Part shown: in pieces, positions 1 to 5,633 of the stretch
Position numbering within the stretch: position 1 is the stretch's first letter
Layout: every line of letters begins with the position of its first letter
From: Burkholderiaceae bacterium
GTDB taxonomy: Bacteria; Pseudomonadota; Gammaproteobacteria; Burkholderiales; Burkholderiaceae_E
Length of the DNA: 8,994 nt
Direction: 5' to 3'
Assembly: GCA_019428955.1 (NCBI GenBank)
Contig: JAHYJF010000140.1
Coordinates: forward strand, 1-8,994
The notes under the pieces: generated by a model
What the model was told of the DNA's origin: nothing
What the model saw: only the letters and a program-made list of their open reading frames with translations
The model's database searches: none
Program-made: the position numbers and the translations under genes

Positions 1-128
1 CTGGTGACAACGTGAAGATGGTGGTGACGCTGCTGGCGCCGATCGCGATGGAGCAGGGTCTGCGCTTTGCGATTCGCGAAGGTGGCCGCACCGTCGGCGC
101 CGGCGTCGTCGCCAAGGTCATCGAATAG
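1..128 (+). CDS. tuf: Elongation factor Tu, C-terminal fragment (5' end outside window)
   Basis: The last 41 codons of EF-Tu are visible, read from base 3 to the TAG at 126-128. EF-Tu is the cytoplasmic GTPase that delivers aminoacyl-tRNA to the ribosomal A site. The fragment is the end of the third beta-barrel domain, with the family-typical stretches GDNVKMVVTL, LRFAIREGGRTVGAG and VVAKVIE at the very C-terminus. The ending VIE rather than the E. coli VLG fits a betaproteobacterial protein. The GTPase domain lies upstream of the window. Its position before rpsJ matches a str operon (rpsL-rpsG-fusA-tuf) running directly into the S10 cluster. Whether a second tuf copy exists elsewhere cannot be seen from here. 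Confidence 0.97.
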   Translation, partial: GDNVKMVVTLLAPIAMEQGLRFAIREGGRTVGAGVVAKVIE

Positions 129-201
129 GAACGTGTGGCGTGTTCGGGGTGTGATGCTCGCTTCCCGGACAGTCATGACCAGGTCAAGGCAACAGAACTT
201 C

Positions 202-226
202 GCGGCTTGCGCCGCCACGCTCTTTT
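202..226 (+). terminator. Weak hairpin plus T-rich stretch before rpsJ (possible attenuator)
   Basis: GCGGC (202-206) and GCCGC (211-215) form a perfect 5-bp stem with loop TTGC. After five bases a TCTTTT stretch follows at 221-226. The stem is short and the T-run is not adjacent, so a strong terminator is unlikely. It could attenuate read-through from tuf into rpsJ, or be chance in GC-rich DNA. The rest of the 110-base gap shows no good promoter. Confidence 0.2.
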
Positions 227-238
227 AAGGAACATGCG

Positions 239-559
239 ATGAGCAACCAGAAAATCCGGATTCGGCTTAAGGCGTTCGACTATAAGTTGATCGACCAGTC
301 GGCCGCCGAGATCGTCGATACCGCCAAGCGCACCGGCGCTGTGGTCCGCGGCCCCGTGCCCCTGCCCACCTCGATCGAGCGCTTCGACGTGCTGCGTTCG
401 CCGCACGTCAACAAGACATCGCGCGACCAGTTTGAAATCCGCACTCACCAGCGCCTGATGGACATCGTCGACCCGACCGACAAGACGATTGATGCGCTCA
501 CCAAGCTGGATCTTCCGGCTGGGGTCGACGTCAAGATTTCGGTCAAGCAGGCGGGCTGA
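239..559 (+). CDS. rpsJ: 30S ribosomal protein S10 / NusE
   Basis: S10 is a 30S head protein that also acts as NusE in transcription antitermination with NusB. The 106-residue product matches the family along its length (E. coli 103 residues): IRIRLKAFDYKLIDQSAAEI at the N-terminus, the extended-loop region GPVPLPT (39-44 onward), and SPHVNKTSRDQFEIRTHQR with LMDIVDPTDKT later. The ATG at 239 is preceded by AAGGAA (227-232) at good spacing. Residue 45 is Ser, where E. coli and many relatives have Arg (PLPTR). The C-terminus VKISVKQAG is a few residues longer than in E. coli. The gene is separated from rplC by 146 bases containing a strong promoter, so it is likely co-transcribed with tuf. Confidence 0.98.
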   Translation: MSNQKIRIRLKAFDYKLIDQSAAEIVDTAKRTGAVVRGPVPLPTSIERFDVLRSPHVNKTSRDQFEIRTHQRLMDIVDPTDKTIDALTKLDLPAGVDVKISVKQAG

Positions 560-580
560 GGAGTCACGCCGCAGACAGAC

Positions 581-609
581 TTGTTGCGGCGAAGATGTAG
601 TGCTATAAT
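581..609 (+). promoter_or_regulatory. Sigma70-like promoter for the rplC-rpsQ operon
   Basis: A -35 box TTGTTG (581-586) is followed by a 17-base spacer and a perfect -10 box TATAAT (604-609). TGC directly before the -10 (601-603) makes it an extended -10. Transcription should start near 615-617, giving a leader of about 90 bases before rplC. It falls in the only sizeable gap of the S10 cluster, which supports a real function. Activity is inferred from sequence only. Confidence 0.85.
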
Positions 610-614
610 TTATG

Positions 615-705
615 GCTTTTCCGGCCCCGCGTCTGGCTCCATAGCCGGGCGTTACGCCGAAACTAAATACACCTGGCCAATCGTAGCCGGGACGGGAGAA
701 AAGAA
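615..705 (+). promoter_or_regulatory. Structured 5' leader of rplC mRNA (candidate L4 or attenuation target)
   Basis: The predicted transcript has about 90 untranslated bases before rplC. A 6-bp hairpin is visible: CTGGCT (633-638), loop CCAT, AGCCGG (643-648), with one G-U pair. It is followed by GGCG (648-651), loop TTA, CGCC (655-658), which competes for base 648. An alternative pairing joins CCGGC (621-625) to GCCGG (644-648). In E. coli L4 represses its operon through the S10 leader; that this leader does the same is inference, as no sequence match to the E. coli leader is claimed. A Shine-Dalgarno GGGAG (694-698) precedes the rplC ATG. Confidence 0.4.
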
Positions 706-1371
706 ATGAGCCTTGGCCTTGTGGGACGCAAGGTCGGCATGATGCGCATTTTCATGGGCGACGGTGTATCCGTTCCTGTGACAGTGCTCGACGTGTCGAA
801 TAATCGCGTCACCCAGATCAAGTCCGTCGAAACCGACGGCTATGTTGCGGTCCAGGTGGCCTACGGGACCCGTCGTGCATCCCGCGTCAACAAGCCCAGC
901 GCCGGACATTTCGCCAAAGCGGCGGTCGAGGCCGGCAGCGTGCTGCGCGAATTCCGGGTCGACCCCAGTCAAACCAGTGAACTCCAGCCCGGTGCCGTTC
1001 TGCGCGCCGAAATCTTCGAGGTCGGTCAACTCGTCGATGTGATCGGAACCTCGATCGGCAAGGGCTTCTCGGGGGCGATCAAGCGCCACAACTTCTCTTC
1101 GGGGCGCGCTTCGCACGGCAACTCGCGCTCGCACAACACCCCCGGCTCGACCGGTATGGCGCAGGATCCGGGACGCGTGTTCCCGGGTAAGCGCATGCCT
1201 GGCCAGTACGGTTCGACGCAGTGCACAGTCCAGAATCTCGTGATCGCGCGCGTCGATGCCGAGCGCCAGCTGCTGCTGGTGCGTGGCGCGGTGCCCGGTC
1301 ACCGCAACGGCGACGTGGTCGTCACGCCTGCCGTGCGGGCATCAGCCGGCAAGCCCGGCACCGCGAACTGA
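706..1371 (+). CDS. rplC: 50S ribosomal protein L3
   Basis: L3 is an early-assembling 23S rRNA binding protein whose long loop reaches the peptidyl-transferase centre. The 221-residue product begins MSLGLVGRKVGMMRIF, close to the family start, and carries the loop signature HGNSRSHNTPGSTGMAQDPG (137-156) followed by VFPGKRMPGQYG. Gln153 aligns with E. coli Gln150, the residue methylated by PrmB. The GMAQDPGRVFPGKRM wording is typical of betaproteobacteria. It is about 12 residues longer than E. coli L3, partly through a low-complexity end (ASAGKPGTAN). The ATG at 706 has GGGAG seven bases upstream. The stop TGA is followed directly by TAG (tandem stops), 11 bases before rplD. Confidence 0.98.
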   Translation: MSLGLVGRKVGMMRIFMGDGVSVPVTVLDVSNNRVTQIKSVETDGYVAVQVAYGTRRASRVNKPSAGHFAKAAVEAGSVLREFRVDPSQTSELQPGAVLRAEIFEVGQLVDVIGTSIGKGFSGAIKRHNFSSGRASHGNSRSHNTPGSTGMAQDPGRVFPGKRMPGQYGSTQCTVQNLVIARVDAERQLLLVRGAVPGHRNGDVVVTPAVRASAGKPGTAN

Positions 1372-1382
1372 TAGGGGCGACG

Positions 1383-2003
1383 ATGGAACTGAAGCTTCTT
1401 GACGCGCAAGGACAGGCCGCATCGCGAATCGATGCGTTCGATACTGTCTTCGCGCGCGAATTCAACGAACCGCTGATCCACCAGGTCGTGGTCGCCTACC
1501 AGGCTAACGCCCGGAGCGCGAACCGCAAGCAGAAGGATCGCGGCGAAGTGCGTCACTCGACCAAAAAGCCGTTCAAGCAAAAGGGCACCGGTCGGGCGCG
1601 TGCTGGTATGACCTCCAGCCCGCTGTGGCGTGGCGGCGGTCGGATCTTCCCGAGTACGCCTGACGAGAATTTCAGCCACAAGGTCAACCGCAAGATGTAT
1701 CGGGCCGGCATGTGCTCGATCCTCTCGCAACTCGCTCGCGAGGACCGGGTGGCGGTTATTGACGGTTTCTCGGTCGATGCCCCCAAGACCAAGTTGCTCG
1801 CCGCCAAATTGAAGGCGATGGGCGACGGCTCGGTGTTGCTGATCACCGACACGTTCGATGAGAACCTGCACCTCGCCTCGCGCAACCTGCGCAACGTGAT
1901 GATCGTCGAGCCCCGGCACGCCGACCCGGTGTCGCTGGTGCGTTACGACAAGGTGCTGATCACGCGCGCTGCGCTGGCCCAAGTTCAGGAGATACTGACA
2001 TGA
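1383..2003 (+). CDS. rplD: 50S ribosomal protein L4
   Basis: L4 binds 23S rRNA domain I and lines the exit tunnel. In E. coli it also represses the S10 operon at transcription and translation. The 206-residue product starts MELKLLDAQGQAAS and has the betaproteobacterial VVVAYQANARS, the extended tunnel loop KQKGTGRARAG (65-75), SPLWRGGGRIFP (79-90) and MYRAGMCSILSQLARE (105-120). An in-frame ATG at 1221 lies inside rplC and is rejected; the ATG at 1383 has AGGGG at 1373-1377 and gives the family N-terminus. The stop overlaps the rplW start in ATGA (2000-2003), which suggests translational coupling. The length is near the E. coli 201. Confidence 0.98.
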   Translation: MELKLLDAQGQAASRIDAFDTVFAREFNEPLIHQVVVAYQANARSANRKQKDRGEVRHSTKKPFKQKGTGRARAGMTSSPLWRGGGRIFPSTPDENFSHKVNRKMYRAGMCSILSQLAREDRVAVIDGFSVDAPKTKLLAAKLKAMGDGSVLLITDTFDENLHLASRNLRNVMIVEPRHADPVSLVRYDKVLITRAALAQVQEILT

Positions 2004-2296
2004 ACCAGGACCGTCTGATGAAGGTGCTGCTCGCGCCGATCGTGTCCGAGAAGGCAACCATGCTTGCCGACAAAAACAACCAGATCGCATTTCGCGTGTT
2101 GCAGGATGCCACCCGGCCGGAAATCAAGGCGGCCGTCGAACTGCTCTTCAAGGTGCAGGTCGAGTCGGTGCAGATCCTCAACCAGAAGGGCAAGACGAAG
2201 CGTTTCGGTCGCTTCTCCGGCCGTCGCGATAACATTCGCAAGGCTTATGTCTCCTTGGCCCAGGGCCAGGAGCTCAATTTCGGGGAGGCTCCGTAA
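2000..2296 (+). CDS. rplW: 50S ribosomal protein L23
   Basis: L23 sits at the exit of the polypeptide tunnel and is the docking site of trigger factor and SRP. The 98-residue product shows LLAPIVSEKAT near the N-terminus; Glu17 aligns with E. coli Glu18, the residue needed for trigger-factor contact. IKAAVELLFKVQVESV and KGKTKRFGRFSGRR follow, then the C-terminal RKAYVSLAQGQELNF. The ATG at 2000 overlaps the rplD stop and is preceded by AGGAG (1987-1991). The stop TAA (2294-2296) overlaps the rplB ATG by one base (TAATG). Nothing unusual is seen. Confidence 0.98.
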   Translation: MNQDRLMKVLLAPIVSEKATMLADKNNQIAFRVLQDATRPEIKAAVELLFKVQVESVQILNQKGKTKRFGRFSGRRDNIRKAYVSLAQGQELNFGEAP

Positions 2297-3114
2297 TGGC
2301 GGTAATAAAGCTCAAGCCGACCTCGCCGGGGCACCGTGCGATGGTTCGGGTCGTCACGCCCGGCCTGCACAAGGGCCGGCCGGTCGACGCCCTGACGGAA
2401 AGCAAGAAGCGCAGTTCGGGTCGTAACAACAACGGGCATATCACGGTGCGTCACCGCGGCGGCGGTCATAAGGCCCACATCCGCCTGGTCGACTTCAAGC
2501 GCGACAAGGACGGGATCCCCGCCAAGGTCGAGCGGATCGAATACGATCCCAACCGCAGCGCCCATCTGGCCCTGCTGCTCTACGCCGATGGCGAGCGGCG
2601 CTACATCCTGGCGCCCCGTGGTGTGGAAGTCGGCACCTCGCTGATGAGCGGAGCGGACGCAGTGATCCGTGCCGGCAACACCTTGCCGATCCGCAACATT
2701 CCGGTGGGCTCGACGATCCATGCGATCGAGATGTTCCCCGGCAAAGGCGCGCAGATGGTACGCACTGCCGGCGGTTCGGCGCGACTGCTGGCCCGCGAGG
2801 GAATCTACGCCCAGGTGAGGCTGCGTTCGGGCGAGATCCGCCGTATCCACATCGACTGCCGGGCAACGATCGGCGAAGTCGGCAACGAGGAGCACAGCCT
2901 GCGCCAGATCGGCAAGGCCGGCGCCAACCGTTGGCGCGGCATCCGTCCGACGGTGCGCGGCGAGGTTATGAACCCGGTCGACCATCCGCACGGTGGCCGC
3001 ACGCGTGGCAACCGTCATCCGGTGTCGCCGTGGGGTCAACCGACCAAAGGCTACAAGACGCGCAGCAGCAAACGCACCGACGGCATGATTGTTCAGCGTC
3101 GGAACAAGTCCTAA
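2296..3114 (+). CDS. rplB: 50S ribosomal protein L2, with a shortened loop after HPHGG
   Basis: L2 is needed for subunit association and peptidyl transfer. The 272-residue product starts MAVIKLKPTSPGHRAMV and carries NGHITVRHRGGGHK (46-59), the RNA-binding domain, and MNPVDHPHGG (225-234). His230 aligns with E. coli His229 (mature numbering), implicated in peptidyl transfer. After HPHGG the sequence reads RTRGNRHPVSPWG. Most bacterial L2 proteins I know read HPHGGGEG here, so GEG is missing and the segment is two residues shorter than in E. coli and about three shorter than typical relatives. The reading frame is intact on both sides. The C-terminus KRTDGMIVQRRNKS is normal. A strong GGGGAGG (2282-2288) precedes the ATG inside the end of rplW. 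Confidence 0.98.
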   Translation: MAVIKLKPTSPGHRAMVRVVTPGLHKGRPVDALTESKKRSSGRNNNGHITVRHRGGGHKAHIRLVDFKRDKDGIPAKVERIEYDPNRSAHLALLLYADGERRYILAPRGVEVGTSLMSGADAVIRAGNTLPIRNIPVGSTIHAIEMFPGKGAQMVRTAGGSARLLAREGIYAQVRLRSGEIRRIHIDCRATIGEVGNEEHSLRQIGKAGANRWRGIRPTVRGEVMNPVDHPHGGRTRGNRHPVSPWGQPTKGYKTRSSKRTDGMIVQRRNKS

Positions 3115-3124
3115 CGGGTACGCC

Positions 3125-3406
3125 ATGGCACGCTCAGTAAAGAAAGGGCCGTTCGTCGACGCCCACCTTTTGAAGAAAGTCGACGCCGCCGTCGCTAGCC
3201 GCGACAAGCGACCGATCAAGACCTGGTCGCGCCGCTCCACGGTGCTGCCGGAGTTTGTCGGCCTGACCATCGCTGTCCACAACGGCAAGCAACATGTGCC
3301 GGTGTTCGTCAACGAGAACATGGTCGGCCACAAGCTCGGCGAGTTCGCCATGACCCGGACGTTCAGGGGCCATGCAGCGGGCAAGAAAGCCGCGGTTCGC
3401 AAGTAA
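3125..3406 (+). CDS. rpsS: 30S ribosomal protein S19
   Basis: S19 is a 30S head protein that pairs with S13 near the A site and contacts the 50S subunit. The 93-residue product starts MARSVKKGPFVDAHLLKKV and has KTWSRRSTVLPEFVGLTIAVHNGK cut into the normal family blocks, NENMVGHKLGEFA (63-75) and TRTFRGHA. An in-frame ATG at 3089 falls inside rplB and is rejected; 3125 gives the family start. Only 10 bases separate it from rplB and no good Shine-Dalgarno is visible (only ACGGGT), so initiation may depend on coupling to rplB translation. Confidence 0.97.
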   Translation: MARSVKKGPFVDAHLLKKVDAAVASRDKRPIKTWSRRSTVLPEFVGLTIAVHNGKQHVPVFVNENMVGHKLGEFAMTRTFRGHAAGKKAAVRK

Positions 3407-3418
3407 GGGACCAGAGAT

Positions 3419-3748
3419 ATGGAAACTCAGGCAATCCTGCGTGGCGTCCGGATTTCGGCGCAGAAGGGCAGGCTCGTCGCCAACCTGGTGCGCGGCAAAC
3501 CCGTCGAGCACGCGTTGAACATCCTCACGTTTTCTCCCAAGAAGGCAGCGCAGATCGTCAAGAAAGTGCTCGAGTCGGCGATCGCCAACGCCGAGCACAA
3601 CGACGGTGCCGATGTCGACGAATTGCGGGTGAAGACCATCCACGTCGAAGAGGGCGCGTCGTTGCGACGTTTCCGGGCGCGTGCCAAGGGGCGCGGTGCG
3701 CAGATCGAGAAGCAGACCTGTCACATTTACGTGACAGTCGGCAACTGA
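3419..3748 (+). CDS. rplV: 50S ribosomal protein L22
   Basis: L22 contacts all domains of 23S rRNA, and its long beta-hairpin lines the exit tunnel beside L4 near the macrolide-binding region. The 109-residue product has RISAQKGRLVANLVRGKPV (11-29), the hallmark KKVLESAIANAEHNDGADVD (48-67) and the hairpin tip around RARAKGRG (86-93), ending CHIYVTVGN. The SAQKGRL and CHIYVTVGN forms are typical of betaproteobacteria. AAGGGA (3405-3410), overlapping the rpsS stop, serves as ribosome-binding site for the ATG at 3419. No insertions or deletions in the tunnel loop are seen. Confidence 0.98.
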   Translation: METQAILRGVRISAQKGRLVANLVRGKPVEHALNILTFSPKKAAQIVKKVLESAIANAEHNDGADVDELRVKTIHVEEGASLRRFRARAKGRGAQIEKQTCHIYVTVGN

Positions 3749-3769
3749 GCGCGAGGCTGAAGAAAGACT

Positions 3770-4660
3770 ATGGGACAAAAAGTACATCCGATCGGTTTCC
3801 GGCTTCCAGTAAGTCGCAATTGGTCCTCACGCTGGTTCGCCGATAGCGGTCAGTTCGCAACCCTGCTCAACAGCGACATCCGGGTTCGCGAGTACCTGCG
3901 GCGCAAGCTGAAGGCGGCATCGGTGGGCCGGGTGATGATCGAGCGGCCGGCGAAGAACGCGCGAATCACCATCTTTTCGTCACGCCCCGGCGTGGTGATT
4001 GGCAAGAAGGGCGAGGACATCGAGGCACTCAAGCGTGACCTGCAGCGCCTGATGGGCGTGCCGGTTCACGTCAATATCGAGGAGATTCGCAAGCCCGAGA
4101 TTGACGCCCAGCTGATTGCCGATTCGATTACCCAGCAGCTCGAGAAGCGGATCATGTTCCGCCGCGCGATGAAGCGCGCGATGCAGAACGCGATGCGGTT
4201 GGGCGCCCAGGGCATCAAGATCATGAGTTCCGGGCGGCTCAACGGCAACGAAATAGCGCGGCGCGAGTGGTATCGCGAGGGCCGAGTGCCCCTCCAGACC
4301 CTGCGTGCCCACGTCGACTATGGCACCTCGGAAGCCCTGACCACCTACGGCATCATCGGTGTGAAGGTCTGGGTCTACAAGGGCGACATGCTGGCGCGCG
4401 GCGAGGCGCCCCATGCGGCCGAGAAGGACGCGGCACCGTCGCCTGATCGGGATGACCGGCGTGCACGGCGCGCGACCCGGCCGGGTGCCGGACGCGGTAG
4501 TGCCCGTACCCGGGCAGAGGGCGAGGGTGCTCCCGGAGCCGAACGAGCTGCAGAGGCGCCCAAGGCGGCCGTGCGGCGCGTGCGCAAAGCCGAAGATGCC
4601 CCCAAGAGCGTTGATGCTCTCAAGAGCGTCGAACCCGCCAAACCGGATTCAGAGACCTGA
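3770..4660 (+). CDS. rpsC: 30S ribosomal protein S3, with long charged C-terminal tail
   Basis: S3 forms part of the mRNA entry channel and helps unwind mRNA. The 296-residue product has the N-terminal block MGQKVHPIGFRLPVSRNWSS, a KH domain with GKKG at 78-81, and RRAMK (131-135); Arg131, Arg132 and Lys135 match the residues linked to helicase activity in E. coli. The conserved core ends at about VKVWVYKGDMLARG (198-211). A tail of about 85 residues rich in Ala, Arg, Glu, Asp, Lys and Pro follows, ending PAKPDSET. E. coli S3 has 233 residues; betaproteobacterial S3 proteins often have tails, and this one is on the long side. The tail is low in complexity and probably disordered. The start has only a weak Shine-Dalgarno (GAGG at 3753-3756). 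Confidence 0.97.
   Translation: MGQKVHPIGFRLPVSRNWSSRWFADSGQFATLLNSDIRVREYLRRKLKAASVGRVMIERPAKNARITIFSSRPGVVIGKKGEDIEALKRDLQRLMGVPVHVNIEEIRKPEIDAQLIADSITQQLEKRIMFRRAMKRAMQNAMRLGAQGIKIMSSGRLNGNEIARREWYREGRVPLQTLRAHVDYGTSEALTTYGIIGVKVWVYKGDMLARGEAPHAAEKDAAPSPDRDDRRARRATRPGAGRGSARTRAEGEGAPGAERAAEAPKAAVRRVRKAEDAPKSVDALKSVEPAKPDSET
4603..4638 (+). repeat. 18-base direct repeat inside the S3 tail
   Basis: CAAGAGCG occurs at 4603-4610 and again at 4621-4628, an 18-base period in frame. It encodes a degenerate hexapeptide pair KSVDAL / KSVEPA. Two imperfect copies are visible; the second half of each unit has diverged. It is consistent with tail growth by in-frame duplication, but the repeat is short. 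Confidence 0.5.
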
Positions 4661-4671
4661 AGGAGTGAGCG

Positions 4672-5088
4672 ATGCTGCAACCCGCTCGTCGGAAGTATCG
4701 TAAGGAACAGAAGGGCCGCAACAAAGGCAATGCCACGCGCGGCGCCTCGGTGGCTTTCGGTGATTTTGGGCTCAAGGCCGTTGGCCGCGGTCGCTTGACT
4801 GCGCGCCAGATCGAGGCTGCCCGGCGTGCGATGACCCGCCATATCAAACGGGGTGGTCGCGTCTGGATCAGGATTTTCCCGGACAAGCCGATCTCCAAGA
4901 AGCCGGCGGAAGTTCGCATGGGCAACGGCAAGGGTAACCCGGAGTACTACGTCGCCGAAATCCAGCCCGGCAAGGTGCTCTATGAAATGGATGGCGTGAC
5001 CGAAGTTCTGGCGCGCGAAGCGTTTGCCCTGGCGGCCGCCAAGTTGCCACTGCAGACCACGTTCGTGGCACGCATGGTTGGCGCGTGA
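4672..5088 (+). CDS. rplP: 50S ribosomal protein L16
   Basis: L16 organises the A-site tRNA elbow region of the 50S subunit and is a late assembly protein. The 138-residue product starts MLQPARRKYRKEQKGRN and has FGLKAVGRGRLTARQIEAAR, the FPDKPISKKPAEVRMGNGKG block and QPGKVLYEMDGV. Arg82 in VRMGNGKG aligns with E. coli Arg81, the arginine hydroxylated by the YcfD-type oxygenase; whether the enzyme is present cannot be seen here. AAGGAG (4660-4665) precedes the ATG and overlaps the rpsC stop. The length is near the E. coli 136. The gene sits 28 bases before rpmC. Confidence 0.98.
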   Translation: MLQPARRKYRKEQKGRNKGNATRGASVAFGDFGLKAVGRGRLTARQIEAARRAMTRHIKRGGRVWIRIFPDKPISKKPAEVRMGNGKGNPEYYVAEIQPGKVLYEMDGVTEVLAREAFALAAAKLPLQTTFVARMVGA

Positions 5089-5116
5089 TCCATACCAGAC
5101 ACGAGGTCCGATAAAG

Positions 5117-5311
5117 ATGAATGCCAAGGAACTGCGCGCCAAGGATGAAGTGGCGCTCAACAAGGAGCTGACCGATCTGTTGCGGGCGCATTTCTCGCTG
5201 CGCATGCAGGTCGCGACCCAGCAGTTGTCGAATACCAGCCAGCTTCGCAAGACCCAGCGCGATATCGCGCGGGTGCGGACCGTGCTTAGACAGAAGGCGA
5301 TCGCCCAATGA
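5117..5311 (+). CDS. rpmC: 50S ribosomal protein L29
   Basis: L29 is a small two-helix protein beside L23 at the tunnel exit. The 64-residue product starts MNAKELRAKDEVALNKEL and continues LLRAHFSLRMQVATQQL and RKTQRDIARVRTVLRQK, the normal family pattern of two antiparallel helices. An in-frame upstream ATG at 5024 would add 31 residues from the rplP overlap that do not resemble L29, so 5117 is chosen. The stop TGA (5309-5311) overlaps the rpsQ ATG at 5308 in ATGA. Confidence 0.97.
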   Translation: MNAKELRAKDEVALNKELTDLLRAHFSLRMQVATQQLSNTSQLRKTQRDIARVRTVLRQKAIAQ

Positions 5312-5577
5312 ACGCTCCCGCTAACGAGACTCCCCGGAGCCAGCGCACGCTGACCGGGCGCGTGGTCAGCAACAAGATGGACAAGACGGTGACGGTGCTG
5401 GTCGAGCGCACTGTCAAGCACGAGCTCTATGGTAAGTACATCGTGCGTTCGAAGAAGTATCACGCCCACGCTGAGGCTGCCTACAACGAGGGTGATACGG
5501 TCGAAATCCAGGAGTGCCGCCCGCTTTCGAAGACGAAATCGTGGGTGGTGACCAAGGTCGTGCGGGCCGCCGCGTAA
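5308..5577 (+). CDS. rpsQ: 30S ribosomal protein S17
   Basis: S17 is a primary 16S rRNA binder in the 30S body with an OB fold. The 89-residue product has RTLTGRVVSNKMDKTVTVLVER (from residue 13), HELYGKYIVRSKKYHAH and the family signature GDTVEIQECRPLSKTKSW, ending in an Ala-rich VVRAAA. The N-terminal dozen residues (NAPANETPRS) are a loose extension. It starts in ATGA overlap with rpmC, with AGAAGG (5292-5297) upstream. It is the last gene of the S10 part; a 197-base gap with a promoter follows. Confidence 0.98.
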   Translation: MNAPANETPRSQRTLTGRVVSNKMDKTVTVLVERTVKHELYGKYIVRSKKYHAHAEAAYNEGDTVEIQECRPLSKTKSWVVTKVVRAAA

Positions 5578-5588
5578 TTTGCGGCGGT
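5566..5588 (+). terminator. GC-rich hairpin across the rpsQ stop (weak terminator or processing site)
   Basis: CCGCCGC (5567-5573) and GCGGCGG (5581-5587) form a perfect 7-bp stem with a 7-base loop GTAATTT that contains the TAA stop; a G-U pair can add an eighth (5566/5588). No T-run follows directly; only TTT at 5598-5600, inside the next promoter. It may slow or partly end transcription, or protect the upstream 3' end. Confidence 0.35.
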
Positions 5589-5598
5589 CAGTCAGTCT

Positions 5599-5627
5599 TT
5601 GCACTATTAAAATAACCGGGATATACT
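5599..5627 (+). promoter_or_regulatory. Sigma70-like promoter of the spc operon
   Basis: A -35 box TTGCAC (5599-5604), a 17-base AT-richer spacer and a -10 box TATACT (5622-5627) give a near-consensus promoter. It lies in the rpsQ-rplN gap, the same place as the spc promoter of E. coli. Transcription should start near 5633-5635, giving a leader of about 140 bases before rplN. Confidence 0.87.
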
Positions 5628-5633
5628 GCACGG

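Noticed and set aside
202..226. Strong rho-independent terminator between tuf and rpsJ
   Set aside because: The stem has only 5 bp and the T-stretch is set off by five bases; kept only as a weak attenuator candidate.
1221..1382. N-terminal extension of L4 inside rplC
   Set aside because: The added residues are an out-of-frame reading of rplC and do not resemble L4; ATG 1383 has its own ribosome-binding site and gives the family start.
2245..3402. 385-codon open frame on the minus strand
   Set aside because: It is fully antisense to rplB and rpsS; its His/Arg/Ala-rich composition reflects complementary codons of those genes.
4413..4703. 96-codon plus-strand frame overlapping the S3 tail and rplP start
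   Set aside because: The rpsC frame continues in register from the conserved core to a stop placed next to the rplP ribosome-binding site, so this is an alternate-frame shadow. A frameshift in rpsC was considered, but related S3 proteins also have charged tails.
4375..5631. 418-codon open frame on the minus strand
   Set aside because: It lies antisense to the rpsC tail, rplP, rpmC and rpsQ, has no family resemblance and is the usual shadow of GC-rich codon use.
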